From the NCBI GenBank assembly GCA_017469625.1, contig JAFUGA010000028.1:1-40320 (forward strand): 40,320 bases of DNA, read 5' to 3'. How positions within the stretch are numbered: the first letter of the stretch is position 1; every line of letters starts with the position of its first letter. The DNA comes from Bacteroidales bacterium. Lineage in GTDB: Bacteria > Bacteroidota > Bacteroidia > Bacteroidales > P3. Both the position numbers and the translations under genes were made by a program. Shown here in pieces: positions 25,113-34,078 of the stretch. Below the pieces are notes generated by a model, which had not been told where the DNA came from, did not search any database, and was given only the letters and a program-made list of their open reading frames with translations.

Positions 25113-25967
25113 TTATAAATCTATTTCATTGACCTGAATTATCTCCCCTGTATTTGCGTTGGTTACAAAGATAACAACTTTGCAATTATTTATATTCCAC
25201 TTTTCATCTATGTTGATAGAATAGTTCTTTGTTATCTCCTTTTGCGAAGGAAGTGAAGAGGTAGAAAGTTGTAGATCTATAAGACCGTTATTTCTCAAAA
25301 CATGGTTAAAAACATAGTCTTCTATCTTTGGAACAGCACCGTATGTTGCATCTTTATTGAACTGAATACCTGTTATGCCACTTTCTATTACTACAACGTT
25401 CGCATACATAGGGAAGTTTATATCATTTTGTGCAACATATTTTGCACTTACTATTATTTTATTATTATTGATTTCTGCTCCCATATTTATGTTAAGAAGA
25501 TGCGAAGTGTTGGATAATAAGGAAGATACAGCGTTATTCCATTCATCTTTTTGATATATGCGAGAGGTTCCTGCATCTTTGTAAGTCCTATTCACCATAC
25601 CAGAAGGATATTCTGAAAAACCAAATGAGGTATTCCATTTATTGCCATATTCTGTTCGCAAATCAAGGTTGTTATTTGCAGAAGAAGGAACAGCAAATGA
25701 ACCTGTATGAACAGATATTGCCACAAGTTGTTCTCCATAATTTGTTTGCATTTCTTCCACAAGGGCTGCAGCAGCAGGACAATTGACACACAACCAGCCT
25801 GTATAGTCTTCTAAAAGTACGGCTTGAGAATTCTGAGTTTTAGTTATGGGTGTACTTTCCGTTGTTTCTCCTTCTACTTTTGTTAAAAATTCATCTTCTT
25901 TTATATCATCGCATGAAAATAAAAGGAATGTAGAAACAACTCCTACTAACCAAAGTATCTTTTTCAT
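25113..25967 (-). CDS. Omp28-like lipoprotein with thioredoxin-type CxxC
   Basis: The N-terminus MKKILWLVGVVSTFLLFSCDD is a lipoprotein signal with the lipidated Cys at about residue 19. After a Thr/Glu-rich spacer, ILLEDYTG-like VLLEDYTGWLCVNCPAAA (near residue 50-67) carries a CxxC in a thioredoxin-like setting, and SVHTGSFAVP and EYPSGMVNR follow, as in the Omp28 family of Bacteroidetes. The C-terminal half is beta-rich. Length 284 fits the family. It probably sits in the envelope facing the periplasm or cell surface. It is 15 nt after the barrel-like gene and in the same operon as a TlpA-like protein, which hints at disulfide or redox work on exported proteins (inference). Confidence 0.8.
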   Translation of the reverse strand: MKKILWLVGVVSTFLLFSCDDIKEDEFLTKVEGETTESTPITKTQNSQAVLLEDYTGWLCVNCPAAAALVEEMQTNYGEQLVAISVHTGSFAVPSSANNNLDLRTEYGNKWNTSFGFSEYPSGMVNRTYKDAGTSRIYQKDEWNNAVSSLLSNTSHLLNINMGAEINNNKIIVSAKYVAQNDINFPMYANVVVIESGITGIQFNKDATYGAVPKIEDYVFNHVLRNNGLIDLQLSTSSLPSQKEITKNYSINIDEKWNINNCKVVIFVTNANTGEIIQVNEIDL

Positions 25968-25982
25968 AGTGTTTTATTTTTA

Positions 25983-27671
25983 TTAGAAACTGCTTGTTAT
26001 TGTCATAAATAAACCGTTTGATGCTGGCACTTCTCTACAAACTCCACCTATACATAATATACCTTGTCTTTGTTTTCCGTATGATAGGGAAACTCTTGTA
26101 GTGTTTTGAGTGCAGCCAACAGAGATATTGTAATAATGTACCTTATCTCCCTGCTCTGTTCCGTAGTTCCATTGGTCAGATAAAGCAAAGAACCATTTGC
26201 CATTAAGGTTGTATTCTGCTCCTAACTGCAACCAATCTCCTTTTGCGAACTCATCGTAATCTTGTTTGGTCAATAGCCACTGTATTTCTCCTTTCAAAGA
26301 TTGGTGAGAAGAGAACTTATAAGTACCATCTACAACAAAGATATTAGCATATATCATAGGGTTGCCTGCATGTCCGAAAGCAATAGGGTTAAACGTTTGA
26401 TAAGAATACATAAAGTTCATTTTGTAGTCCTTAGAGAACTTTTTATTTACCTCAAGGTTGATTTCAGAGAAATATATCTCATCTCCAAATTTGAAAAACG
26501 AAGATTTATAACCCTCAGTTCCTGTTTGGTCTAAAATATAATTGTCTATTGGTTCTCTATCAAGTGCTGTTATATAAGAATAGTTTAGTTTTACATCTGT
26601 ACCATATTTTCCTCCTAAGGTGGTGTTTTTTGGTATTTTGTACATAACATCTGCCTGAAAACCTATTTCACCATTTACCTGAGTAGCATAAGAATACATA
26701 CTCATAAGAGAATAAGAATGTTGTTTGGTTATAGCAGGAAGATAATTCACATTAAGCATATTACCTGTAGAAGTTCTTTTGCTCTTAAAGGACATATTAT
26801 CTATACGTTTGCCTTCAAATCTTAGTGCAAACCCTTTTATGCTATAGTCGGCTGTAAGGAAGAAAGCGTTTCCTTTTCTGTAGATATAATTATTTACTGC
26901 ATTAGGGTCTTGTCCTTTTTGTGCATATTCTGCTCCTAAGTTGAAGTTTTTGTATGAGAAATTCAGCCTAAACGCTCCCGCTCCTATGTTTTCAGGTATA
27001 TTTAATCTGTATTGAGTGCCATTGATTGTTGTAAAAATATTGTCTGCTTTTTCATAGACAGATACGAAACTTCCTCCTATATTCAGTCTATAGTCAGAAG
27101 GGAAAGAGGAAATCAAATCATTTAACATTATCTCTGCATCCAATCCTCGTACAAGGCCGTTATCGGTTGACCAAATATCGTCCCAATAGTATCTTTGTTT
27201 GCCTACTACTCCTTTTATAACGACTCCGTCTATTGGTTTGGCACTTACCCTTAAACCGTCCATAGCATTGTCTATACCAAGGTTTCTTTCCTCATAACTT
27301 CTAAAGATAAGACCAGAACCAAACTGTTCATAGAAATTACCTAAGGTTATTTCAAGGAAATCTTTTTTGTAAGAAGCAAATCTATATGGTACTCCAGCAC
27401 CCTCATACTGAGAATCAAAACCTAAGATTGGGTTAAGATAACCCTCAAATCTTACTCCGGCAGAAAAATCTCCGTTTGTGTAGATAAAGTTAGCAAAAGA
27501 GTTAATACGTAGTTTGTCATCAAGTTTCTTAGCCCCTATAGTAGAATCTTCTTTTGAGGCTTGAATATCCGTTTGAAAGTTTCCCGTAACTTTTCCTCCT
27601 ATTATGCCTTGTGCATTAGCAAAAGAGGATAAGCAAGAGCAAACTATCAAAAAAATAAAAAATCGCTTCAT
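25983..27671 (-). CDS. Putative outer-membrane beta-barrel protein (DUF6029-like)
   Basis: A signal peptide (MKRFFIFLIVCSCLSSFANAQG, 1-21) is followed by a 540-residue region of alternating hydrophobic and polar residues, many short Tyr/Phe-rich strands ending in aromatic residues (for example DYKMNFMYSYQTF, GKWFFALSDQWNY) and a terminal strand SNGLFMTITSSF. That is the pattern of a large outer-membrane barrel ending in Phe. I believe it matches the DUF6029 family of Bacteroidetes, but cannot confirm this without a search. It lies 1 nt after the TlpA-like gene and 15 nt before the Omp28-like lipoprotein, so the three products probably act together at the outer membrane. Confidence 0.75.
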   Translation of the reverse strand: MKRFFIFLIVCSCLSSFANAQGIIGGKVTGNFQTDIQASKEDSTIGAKKLDDKLRINSFANFIYTNGDFSAGVRFEGYLNPILGFDSQYEGAGVPYRFASYKKDFLEITLGNFYEQFGSGLIFRSYEERNLGIDNAMDGLRVSAKPIDGVVIKGVVGKQRYYWDDIWSTDNGLVRGLDAEIMLNDLISSFPSDYRLNIGGSFVSVYEKADNIFTTINGTQYRLNIPENIGAGAFRLNFSYKNFNLGAEYAQKGQDPNAVNNYIYRKGNAFFLTADYSIKGFALRFEGKRIDNMSFKSKRTSTGNMLNVNYLPAITKQHSYSLMSMYSYATQVNGEIGFQADVMYKIPKNTTLGGKYGTDVKLNYSYITALDREPIDNYILDQTGTEGYKSSFFKFGDEIYFSEINLEVNKKFSKDYKMNFMYSYQTFNPIAFGHAGNPMIYANIFVVDGTYKFSSHQSLKGEIQWLLTKQDYDEFAKGDWLQLGAEYNLNGKWFFALSDQWNYGTEQGDKVHYYNISVGCTQNTTRVSLSYGKQRQGILCIGGVCREVPASNGLFMTITSSF

Positions 27672-27672
27672 A

Positions 27673-28164
27673 TTATTTAGATAGTTCTATATATTTCTTT
27701 ATTGTGTTTTCTTCATCACCTTCTGCGTAACCTGTATGTTGCCATAAGATAGTACCATCACCACCTATTATAAAGGTATGAGGAGGATTATTTACACCCA
27801 TGGCTCTTTTGAAGTCTGCATTCTCATCTATAAAAATCTCGTACTCCCATTCCATACTATTTACCAAAGGTTTTACTTTACCTTTCGTTCTTGTATCATC
27901 TAAAGAAATAGCATAAATTTTTATTCCTGTCTCTTTTTGCCACTCGTCATAAACTTCTGCCATAGCAGATAGTTCTTCAAGACATGGGTGGCACCATGTT
28001 GCCCAGAAACAAAGAAGATAAGGTTTGCCATCGTTGTTAAAGGAAGATGTACTAACAGTTTTACCGTTAATATCTTTAACATTTACATTTGCTATTTTTG
28101 CACCTTGAGCGTATAAAGCAATACTTAGTGCAATCATTGTAATAAGTGAAAAGATTTTTTTCAT
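27673..28164 (-). CDS. TlpA-like periplasmic thioredoxin
   Basis: A signal peptide (MKKIFSLITMIALSIALYAQ, 1-20) leads to a single TlpA/ResA-type thioredoxin domain of about 140 residues. The active site is FWATWCHPCLEEL near residue 55, and the cis-proline region is GVNNPPHTFIIGGDG near 125. Such proteins reduce or exchange disulfides in exported proteins, or act on cytochrome c maturation. At 163 residues it lacks the extra N-terminal domain found in some Bacteroidetes TlpA proteins. It is 14 nt after the prenyl synthase and 1 nt before the barrel-like gene. Confidence 0.9.
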   Translation of the reverse strand: MKKIFSLITMIALSIALYAQGAKIANVNVKDINGKTVSTSSFNNDGKPYLLCFWATWCHPCLEELSAMAEVYDEWQKETGIKIYAISLDDTRTKGKVKPLVNSMEWEYEIFIDENADFKRAMGVNNPPHTFIIGGDGTILWQHTGYAEGDEENTIKKYIELSK

Positions 28165-28178
28165 AATTGTATAAATTT

Positions 28179-29153
28179 TTATAATTCTCTAATTGTCAAA
28201 TATTGTACCAAGAGTTTCAGTGCTTTAGTGAAGTCATTGTTTGGGAAAACTTCCAAAGCGTTTAGTGCTTTTTGATTGTGTTCCATTAGTTTGTTTTTAG
28301 TTTTTTGTATTGCTTGACTTTGAATTATTTTGTCTAAGAAATAATTTACCTTTTCTTCTGTTTTGTCTTCTGAATATAGAAAATCTATTATTTCTTGTTT
28401 ATCTTCTTTTTTTACTTCTTCCAAATAATATATAAGTGGCAAGGTTATCTTTTTCTCTTTTATATCTATACCTTTTGGTTTTCCTGTGTTGGTGTCATAG
28501 TCCAAAATATCGTCCTTTATTTGAAAAGCCATACCTAAGTTTTTTCCAAATTCTTTCACTTGGTTTTTAAATTCTATATGTTTTCCACAAGAAAGCATAC
28601 CTGTCAAAACAGAAGCCTCTATAAGAGAAGCAGTCTTGCCATATATAACTTTAAGATATGTAGATAATGAAACGTCTATATCGTCTGTCGCTTTCAGTTC
28701 TGAGATTTCTCCTATAGGCAAATCCATCGCTATCTTTGCATAAACGGGCATAAGATTGAAATCTTCCTGAGTCTGTATCAAAGAAAGAGCCTTACCATAT
28801 ATATAATCACCAGCAAGTATTGCCAATCTATTTCCCCACAAAGCATTTACAGTTTGTTTGTTTCTCCTTTTAGTGCTGTTATCCAAAACATCATCGTGCA
28901 ACAAAGAAGCAGTGTGCAACAGTTCCACTATTAAAGCACCACGCATAGTCTGTTTAGAAATCGTTCCTAAAGCACCAGCAGAGAGAAATGATAAGATAGG
29001 ACGCACACGTTTGCCTTTCATATCAAAGGTATAACTAAGGATAGCGTTCAAAGAGTCATTACCTTTTTCTATAAGGCATGATGATAATTCGTTTTCAAAT
29101 ACTTTTAGTTCAGTACTTATACATGATGTTATATCGTTTAAAGAATTAGTCAT
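28179..29153 (-). CDS. Polyprenyl diphosphate synthase (trans, all-E type)
   Basis: The enzyme condenses isopentenyl diphosphate units onto an allylic diphosphate, making the chain for menaquinone or similar lipids. The first Asp-rich motif is LLHDDVLDNSTKRR (near residue 85) and the second is FQIKDDILDYD (near 210). GNRLAILAGDYIYGKAL (near 108) and the KTASLIEASVLTG helix (near 173) are also family landmarks. Length 324 fits octaprenyl/solanesyl synthases; the product chain length cannot be read from sequence alone. It lies 24 nt after the S41 protease gene. Confidence 0.92.
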   Translation of the reverse strand: MTNSLNDITSCISTELKVFENELSSCLIEKGNDSLNAILSYTFDMKGKRVRPILSFLSAGALGTISKQTMRGALIVELLHTASLLHDDVLDNSTKRRNKQTVNALWGNRLAILAGDYIYGKALSLIQTQEDFNLMPVYAKIAMDLPIGEISELKATDDIDVSLSTYLKVIYGKTASLIEASVLTGMLSCGKHIEFKNQVKEFGKNLGMAFQIKDDILDYDTNTGKPKGIDIKEKKITLPLIYYLEEVKKEDKQEIIDFLYSEDKTEEKVNYFLDKIIQSQAIQKTKNKLMEHNQKALNALEVFPNNDFTKALKLLVQYLTIREL

Positions 29154-29177
29154 AGATTAGCATTTTATTAAAACCTA

Positions 29178-30818
29178 TTATTTTAGTATTTTGTTATATC
29201 TTTCTTTATCGTTAAGTAATTCTACTGCCTGCAAAACTTCTTTATCTTCCTGTATCATGGCTTCTACTCTTCCTTTTTGATTGTAATATCTTACCACTAT
29301 CTCGCTTAAAAGTAGATTGCTAATATCTTTTTTGTATTTGTACAAATCGTTTTCTTTGTCTTTGGAAAGTTTGTTTTGTAGGCTTTCAAGTTGAGAAACT
29401 ATGGTTGAATCGCATTTTTCTTTCTTCGCATCTTCTATTAGGACTTTTAGTTCTTCCTCTGCAAGAGTTGTATAACTATAATCTTTATCCTTTAGAAAAC
29501 TTACGAAATCTGAATAAATATCATCTGTAATCTTAAAGTCCTTTGCTGGTGGTATTGTTTGATGTTTGCTGACGTATTCTGTAGCATAATCAAATGGTAA
29601 CATCTTTCCAAACAAAGCATATACTATATTACCAGCATATTCTGGTTCTATATTTACATCTGGTTCTATACCGTAACCGTCATACACTGTTCTACCGGCT
29701 TTAGTCTTGTATGCAGTACGCAAAGAGTCTGTTACACGAGTAGCCCTTCCTGTAGAATCTCTATGGGAATAGTCTATGGCTTGAATACATCTTCCAGATG
29801 GAATATAGTATTTTGATACTGTAACTTTCATTTGAGTATTGTAAATCAAAGGAATAACGTTTTGAACCAATCCTTTGCCAAAACTCCTTTGTCCCATAAC
29901 AACTGCTCTGTCTAAATCTTGCAAAGAGCCTGCTACAATCTCGCTTGCAGAGGCTGAAGCAGGGTCTATAAGAACTACTACAGGAATAGAAGTATCTACT
30001 GCTTTGGAACGAGTACGGAATGTTTGATTTTTGTCCGCTGTTTTGCCTTTTGTGGTAACTACAACGTTGCCTTTGTCTATAAAAATATTGACTATATCCA
30101 CTGCTTCGTTAAGTAATCCTCCTCCATTGCCTCTTAAATCAAGTATTAGTGAGTTTATGCCTTGTTTTTTCAAACTGTTGAAAGCCGTAAGAACGTTTTG
30201 AGCAGCGTTTTTAGTGAATTCGTTCAGTTTTATGTAGCCTGTGTTTTTTCCTACTATACCACTGTAAACCACATTAGGCAAAGTGATTTCTTTTCTTTTG
30301 AAAGAGAAAGTTTTTTCCTCACCCTGACGAGATACCTTTATATTTATGGTACTTCCTGCTTGACCTCTAAGAAATTCTCTCACTTGGTCGGAAGTTTTTC
30401 CTTTAGCATTCTGACCGTTTACCTCTAATATAAGGTCGCCAGCCTTTAATCCGGCTTCGTATGCTGGCAATCCTTCGTATGGTTCTGAAATATAAACACC
30501 ATCATTCCTTTGATGAATCAACGCTCCTATGCCTCCGTATTCACCTAACAATTGCATCTTAACGTCTTCTATATCACTCTCGGGATAATAGTTAGTATAA
30601 GGGTCCAACTTGTTCAACATAGCATCTATAGCCGTCTTTACAAGTTCGCCTTCCTTTATATCATCTACATAAGTTGTGTAAAGAGTTTTATATACTGAAG
30701 AAAAAATTTCAAGATTTTTAGATAATTCAAAACTTCTATCTTCTTTTGTATTCTGTGCTGTAGATATAAAAGGTATAAGCACAAAAATCATTAAAATTTT
30801 ATATGTGTTTCTTTTCAT
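29178..30818 (-). CDS. S41 family carboxyl-terminal processing protease (PDZ)
   Basis: A signal peptide or anchor (MKRNTYKILMIFVLIPFISTAQ) is followed by a helical region and a PDZ domain (about 85-165: YGGIGALIHQRNDGVYISEP, LKAGDLILEVNG). The S41 core (about 185-360) contains LILDLRGNGGG, the nucleophile motif DPASASASEIVAG and the base-bearing segment QRSFGKGLVQ, giving the Ser-Lys dyad. A C-terminal helical extension ends the 546 residues. Such periplasmic proteases trim or degrade exported proteins. It is the first gene of the operon and is divergent from the PpiD-like foldase. Confidence 0.94.
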   Translation of the reverse strand: MKRNTYKILMIFVLIPFISTAQNTKEDRSFELSKNLEIFSSVYKTLYTTYVDDIKEGELVKTAIDAMLNKLDPYTNYYPESDIEDVKMQLLGEYGGIGALIHQRNDGVYISEPYEGLPAYEAGLKAGDLILEVNGQNAKGKTSDQVREFLRGQAGSTINIKVSRQGEEKTFSFKRKEITLPNVVYSGIVGKNTGYIKLNEFTKNAAQNVLTAFNSLKKQGINSLILDLRGNGGGLLNEAVDIVNIFIDKGNVVVTTKGKTADKNQTFRTRSKAVDTSIPVVVLIDPASASASEIVAGSLQDLDRAVVMGQRSFGKGLVQNVIPLIYNTQMKVTVSKYYIPSGRCIQAIDYSHRDSTGRATRVTDSLRTAYKTKAGRTVYDGYGIEPDVNIEPEYAGNIVYALFGKMLPFDYATEYVSKHQTIPPAKDFKITDDIYSDFVSFLKDKDYSYTTLAEEELKVLIEDAKKEKCDSTIVSQLESLQNKLSKDKENDLYKYKKDISNLLLSEIVVRYYNQKGRVEAMIQEDKEVLQAVELLNDKERYNKILK

Positions 30819-30843
30819 AAACCAAACAAATTATTTCAGGTTG

Positions 30844-30878
30844 CAAAGATAATTAAAAAAAGTATTTTATTTGACAAA
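30844..30878 (-). promoter_or_regulatory. Promoter of the S41 protease operon
   Basis: The minus strand has TATCTTTG at 30844-30851 with TTTG at 30875-30878; the 23-nt spacing is slightly long. It is about 25 nt upstream of the S41 ATG. Confidence 0.55.
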
Positions 30879-30901
30879 AGAGTATTTTTTCATTATAATT
30901 T

Positions 30902-30931
30902 TTTGTATAAGTAAAAAAAATACTATCTTTG
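30902..30931 (+). promoter_or_regulatory. Promoter of the PpiD-like gene
   Basis: TTTG (30902-30905), 18 nt, TATCTTTG (30924-30931) on the plus strand, 31 nt before the ATG. It is divergent from the S41 promoter in the same 144-nt gap. Confidence 0.65.
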
Positions 30932-30962
30932 CACCCTAAATTTATAAATACTTTTTAGGAAA

Positions 30963-33149
30963 ATGGCAGTAATAGGTAAAATTAGAAAAAATTTCGGTTG
31001 GGCAGTTACAATCATTATAGCCCTTGCCACATTAGCGTTTATCTTCAACGATTTCAGTAAAAAGAATAACGGCGGTATGCCAAACAAAGTTGCCACTGTT
31101 GATGGTATGGAAATAAGTGCAGCAGAGTTTGAAAGCACACGTACTTTGACAGAAAACCAGTATAAATCTCGTGTTGCAGATGGAAAACTTACTCAAGAGC
31201 AACTATTCCAGACAAGATTGCAAGCATACTACCAGTTAGCAAGTGAAAAATTGCTTAACCGTGAATGCGAAGCTATAGGTATAGTAGTAGGAGAAGAAGA
31301 ACTAAGTGATATGTTCCTTGGTACTTTCCTTGCTTCTGAAGCAAGACAAGCATTCACTGACCCAACAACAGGTCAATACAACGCTCAAGCTGTTCGTCAG
31401 GTAATGTCCCAATACGATAAAATGGAACCTGAACAACAAGAGGCTTGGAACCAAATGCAAAAAAATGCTATAGCAGAAAGATTGAACACAAAATATAGCA
31501 ACCTCATAGCAAAGAGTTTTTATATGCCAAAAGCAATGGCAAAACACATCAGCGACACTTACGATGAAGTGGTAGATACTCGTTATGCTGTGTTGCCTTT
31601 CTCTTCAATAGAGGACAATCAAGTAAAACTTACAGATGAGGATTACAAGAAATACTATGACGAACACAAGAACGAATTTCGTCTATACGAAGAAATGAGA
31701 GAAGTAGAGTTCGTAAAATTTGATGTAAAACCATCTGAAGCAGACCTTATAAACCTTGCAGATTCTGTTCAAAAAGTTTTCGCTGAATTGGAAAAAACTC
31801 CTGCAAGTGATATGGCAGGTTTCATTTCTTCATCTTTTGACAACAATTACGACAGCAATTACTATGAAAGAACATCAAGAAACATCACTGTTTTCTTCCC
31901 AGATTCTTTGATAGCAGGAAAAGGTGCTGGTTCTATGATAGAGCCAAGAATGGTAGAAAATAATTGGATTATGGGAAAAATACTTGATGAACAAGTTAGA
32001 CCTGACTCTATAAAATTTTCACTTATTGCAGTTTATAACACCAATACAGGTTCTCAGGATATAAAACGTACTCCTGCACAACAAAAAGCATTGGTTGATT
32101 CTCTTTATACTGCAATATCAAAAGACACTACTTTATTTGCTTCAAATGTTGCAAAATTCTCTGATGACCCTTCTACAAAGAACAATTTCGGAGATATGGG
32201 TTGGGTAACCGATGGTAACCTTCCACAAGGTATGTTTGAGCCTATGGCAGCATGTCCTAAAGGTGGAATAATACGTTATGCACGTCCAGACAGTTTGGGT
32301 GAATACATAATAAGAGTAACCGACAAAACAGTTGCAAAACAAAAGATACAAGTAGCATCTATCGTTATAGGTATTCGTCCTTCTGACAAAACAAAACAAT
32401 TATACAAAGACAAAGCAGATGTATTTCTTGCAAAGGCAAAAGACCTTGCTACAATGAAAACTTTAGCACAAAAAGAAGGTCTTAACGTTCTTTCTTCTAA
32501 CATAACTGAAATGTCATACCAATTTGATGGAACACCATACGCAAGAGAAGCTGTTTGTTGGGCGTTTGGTATTCCAGAGAAAGTGAAAGTGGGAGATGTG
32601 TCAAACACAGTTTATGAACTACAAGACTACAACCAATACAGCACTACATTTATGGTTATAGGTCTTAAAGGAATACAAGAGAAAGAAATAATGCCTTTGG
32701 CCAAACTTAAAGAAAATCCTAATTTTGAAAGACAAGTAAAACTTGAGAAAAAAGCAGAAACATTGCTTAAGAAAGCAGACCAAATCCTTGCTTCAGCATC
32801 AGATATAAACGCTTTCGCTGAAAAAGCCAATGTTAGTGTAGATACTCTTGCAAATATAGATATGTCTTCTGCATATTTCGGAAGACATGGTGCAGAAATG
32901 AGAGTAATAGGTACTGTTTCAGTTGCTAAAAACACAGGTTTGAACAAAAAAGCCATCAAAGGATTTAACGGTATATATGTAGTACAGATAGACAGAATAG
33001 GAAAACGTCCTGTAAAAGAAGACCCTAATATGATTTGTCAAAACTACAAGATGCGTAGCCAACAAAGAATACAACAAATCAACCCTATTGCTATCCTTTA
33101 CAGAGATGCCAAAGTGAAGAGTAACTTCGCAAGATACGCAAGTAAATAG
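30963..33149 (+). CDS. PpiD/SurA-type membrane-anchored peptidyl-prolyl isomerase
   Basis: This is a periplasmic foldase for exported proteins. A short cytoplasmic end and one membrane anchor (about residues 10-31, FGWAVTIIIALATLAFIF) are followed by a SurA_N-type helical chaperone region (about 45-190: VDGMEISAAEFESTR, LNRECEAIGIVV). A middle parvulin-type domain (about 340-470) contains KFSDDPSTKNNFGDMGWV and the LGEYIIRVTDK strand, and a long C-terminal helical part follows. Length 728 is typical of the Bacteroidetes PpiD-like protein. It has its own promoter and terminator. Being divergent from the S41 protease it fits an envelope-quality function (inference). Confidence 0.92.
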   Translation: MAVIGKIRKNFGWAVTIIIALATLAFIFNDFSKKNNGGMPNKVATVDGMEISAAEFESTRTLTENQYKSRVADGKLTQEQLFQTRLQAYYQLASEKLLNRECEAIGIVVGEEELSDMFLGTFLASEARQAFTDPTTGQYNAQAVRQVMSQYDKMEPEQQEAWNQMQKNAIAERLNTKYSNLIAKSFYMPKAMAKHISDTYDEVVDTRYAVLPFSSIEDNQVKLTDEDYKKYYDEHKNEFRLYEEMREVEFVKFDVKPSEADLINLADSVQKVFAELEKTPASDMAGFISSSFDNNYDSNYYERTSRNITVFFPDSLIAGKGAGSMIEPRMVENNWIMGKILDEQVRPDSIKFSLIAVYNTNTGSQDIKRTPAQQKALVDSLYTAISKDTTLFASNVAKFSDDPSTKNNFGDMGWVTDGNLPQGMFEPMAACPKGGIIRYARPDSLGEYIIRVTDKTVAKQKIQVASIVIGIRPSDKTKQLYKDKADVFLAKAKDLATMKTLAQKEGLNVLSSNITEMSYQFDGTPYAREAVCWAFGIPEKVKVGDVSNTVYELQDYNQYSTTFMVIGLKGIQEKEIMPLAKLKENPNFERQVKLEKKAETLLKKADQILASASDINAFAEKANVSVDTLANIDMSSAYFGRHGAEMRVIGTVSVAKNTGLNKKAIKGFNGIYVVQIDRIGKRPVKEDPNMICQNYKMRSQQRIQQINPIAILYRDAKVKSNFARYASK

Positions 33150-33187
33150 AAAATACTATTTTTTTTCATATAAAAAACTTTTTCCTT

Positions 33188-33219
33188 CCCTTTACTGTTT
33201 ATGCAGTAAAGGGTTTTTT
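33188..33219 (+). terminator. Rho-independent terminator of the PpiD-like gene
   Basis: A perfect 10-bp stem (33188-33197 with 33204-33213), a 6-nt loop and six T, 38 nt past the stop. Confidence 0.9.
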
Positions 33220-33925
33220 GTTTATGTTTTTTCATCATAATATTTTTATAAAGTTTCACAGTTTAGTAACAAAGTTTTCCTCTTTTCAAAATTTTCTAAA
33301 TTTTTAATAAAGTAGGAAATATTACTAAGAAACATTATAGTAGAATAATTCTATGTTTACTTTTATCATTCTTAGTTTCAGTAGGAAATAAATAAAATTT
33401 CATAAACATATCTAATACCTAAGAAAACTCTTTTGACTTTCTTTAAGTGTTTTTCTAAAACAAAGTGATACTTTCACGAAACGAAGTTTTAGAATTCTAA
33501 AACAAAGAAAGAGAAAATTAAAACAAAGAGATAGAAAATTAAAACAAAGTTTCGTGAGAGTAGAACTTTGTTTTATTTTCACCTTTTCAAAAAAGAATTT
33601 TGCTAAACGAAGAACTAATGGGGCTAAAACGAAAGGTAGTAAAGTTATTATCAAATTTTTCAAAAACAAAAACTTATTTTTCTGTATCGAATTGCTGTAA
33701 AATGAGGTAGAAAAACTGTATATCATTGATATTTTATCTTGTTTGGAGTAGATGTTTTTAGGTAATGATTTAGGGGTGTAATAAAAAAATTGAATGAAGC
33801 ATTTGTTACTAAAAATAGATTGAAATTCAATAAGGATAAGGTTTCATCTTGGTAAAATAATATATGGTTTTAATGGAAAATATGTAGGTTTTCTTAATTT
33901 TTAACTAAAATATAGGGTATCTTAT
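33220..33925. other. Gene-free AT-rich spacer
   Basis: No credible gene. It holds a palindromic segment with inverted ACTAAGAA / TTCTTAGT ends (about 33327-33376), copy 3 of the dispersed repeat (33451-33577), and otherwise featureless AT-rich DNA up to the promoter at 33926. Confidence 0.6.
33451..33577. repeat. Dispersed AT-rich repeat, copy 3
   Basis: It contains the 28-nt block 33472-33499 that is identical to 23914-23941. The motif AAAATTAAAACAAAGAGATAGA is then reused nearly in tandem (33514-33549). Outer segments ACTTTCACGAAAC (33470-33482) and GTTTCGTGAGAGT (33548-33560) are inverted with one mismatch, so the element can fold on itself. No coding function. Confidence 0.75.
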
Positions 33926-33956
33926 TTTGTTGGTTGGATAATTTTTTATATCTTTG
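33926..33956 (+). promoter_or_regulatory. Promoter of poly-G leader B
   Basis: TTTG (33926-33929), 19 nt, TATCTTTG (33949-33956), a textbook Bacteroidetes promoter. The flank ATTTTTTATATCTTTGCA is almost the same as at leader A. Confidence 0.75.
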
Positions 33957-34026
33957 CAACCTTGTGTTGTGATAAAATTTGTGTATGAAACAATTATACC
34001 GTTGTAAATCAATTAGATATATTACT

Positions 34027-34074
34027 ATGGGGGGGGGTAAAAGACTCAATTTGCCCTTCGAAGATAGTCTGTAA
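34027..34074 (+). CDS. Possible 15-residue leader peptide starting with a G9 run
   Basis: The frame MGGGKRLNLPFEDSL begins at 34027 and stops at 34072-34074, just before the terminator stem. With one G fewer the frame would read through the 5' arm of the terminator and stop in its loop; with one G more it would stop after four codons. No ribosome site is visible. Translation is not proven. Confidence 0.3.
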   Translation: MGGGKRLNLPFEDSL

Positions 34075-34078
34075 TCAT

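Noticed and set aside
33412-33726. 104-residue minus-strand frame with repeated LCFNFLSLCFRI-like peptides
   Set aside because: It is produced by the AT-rich repeat units; the same peptide appears as a shadow at the 5712-5795 repeat. No gene signals.
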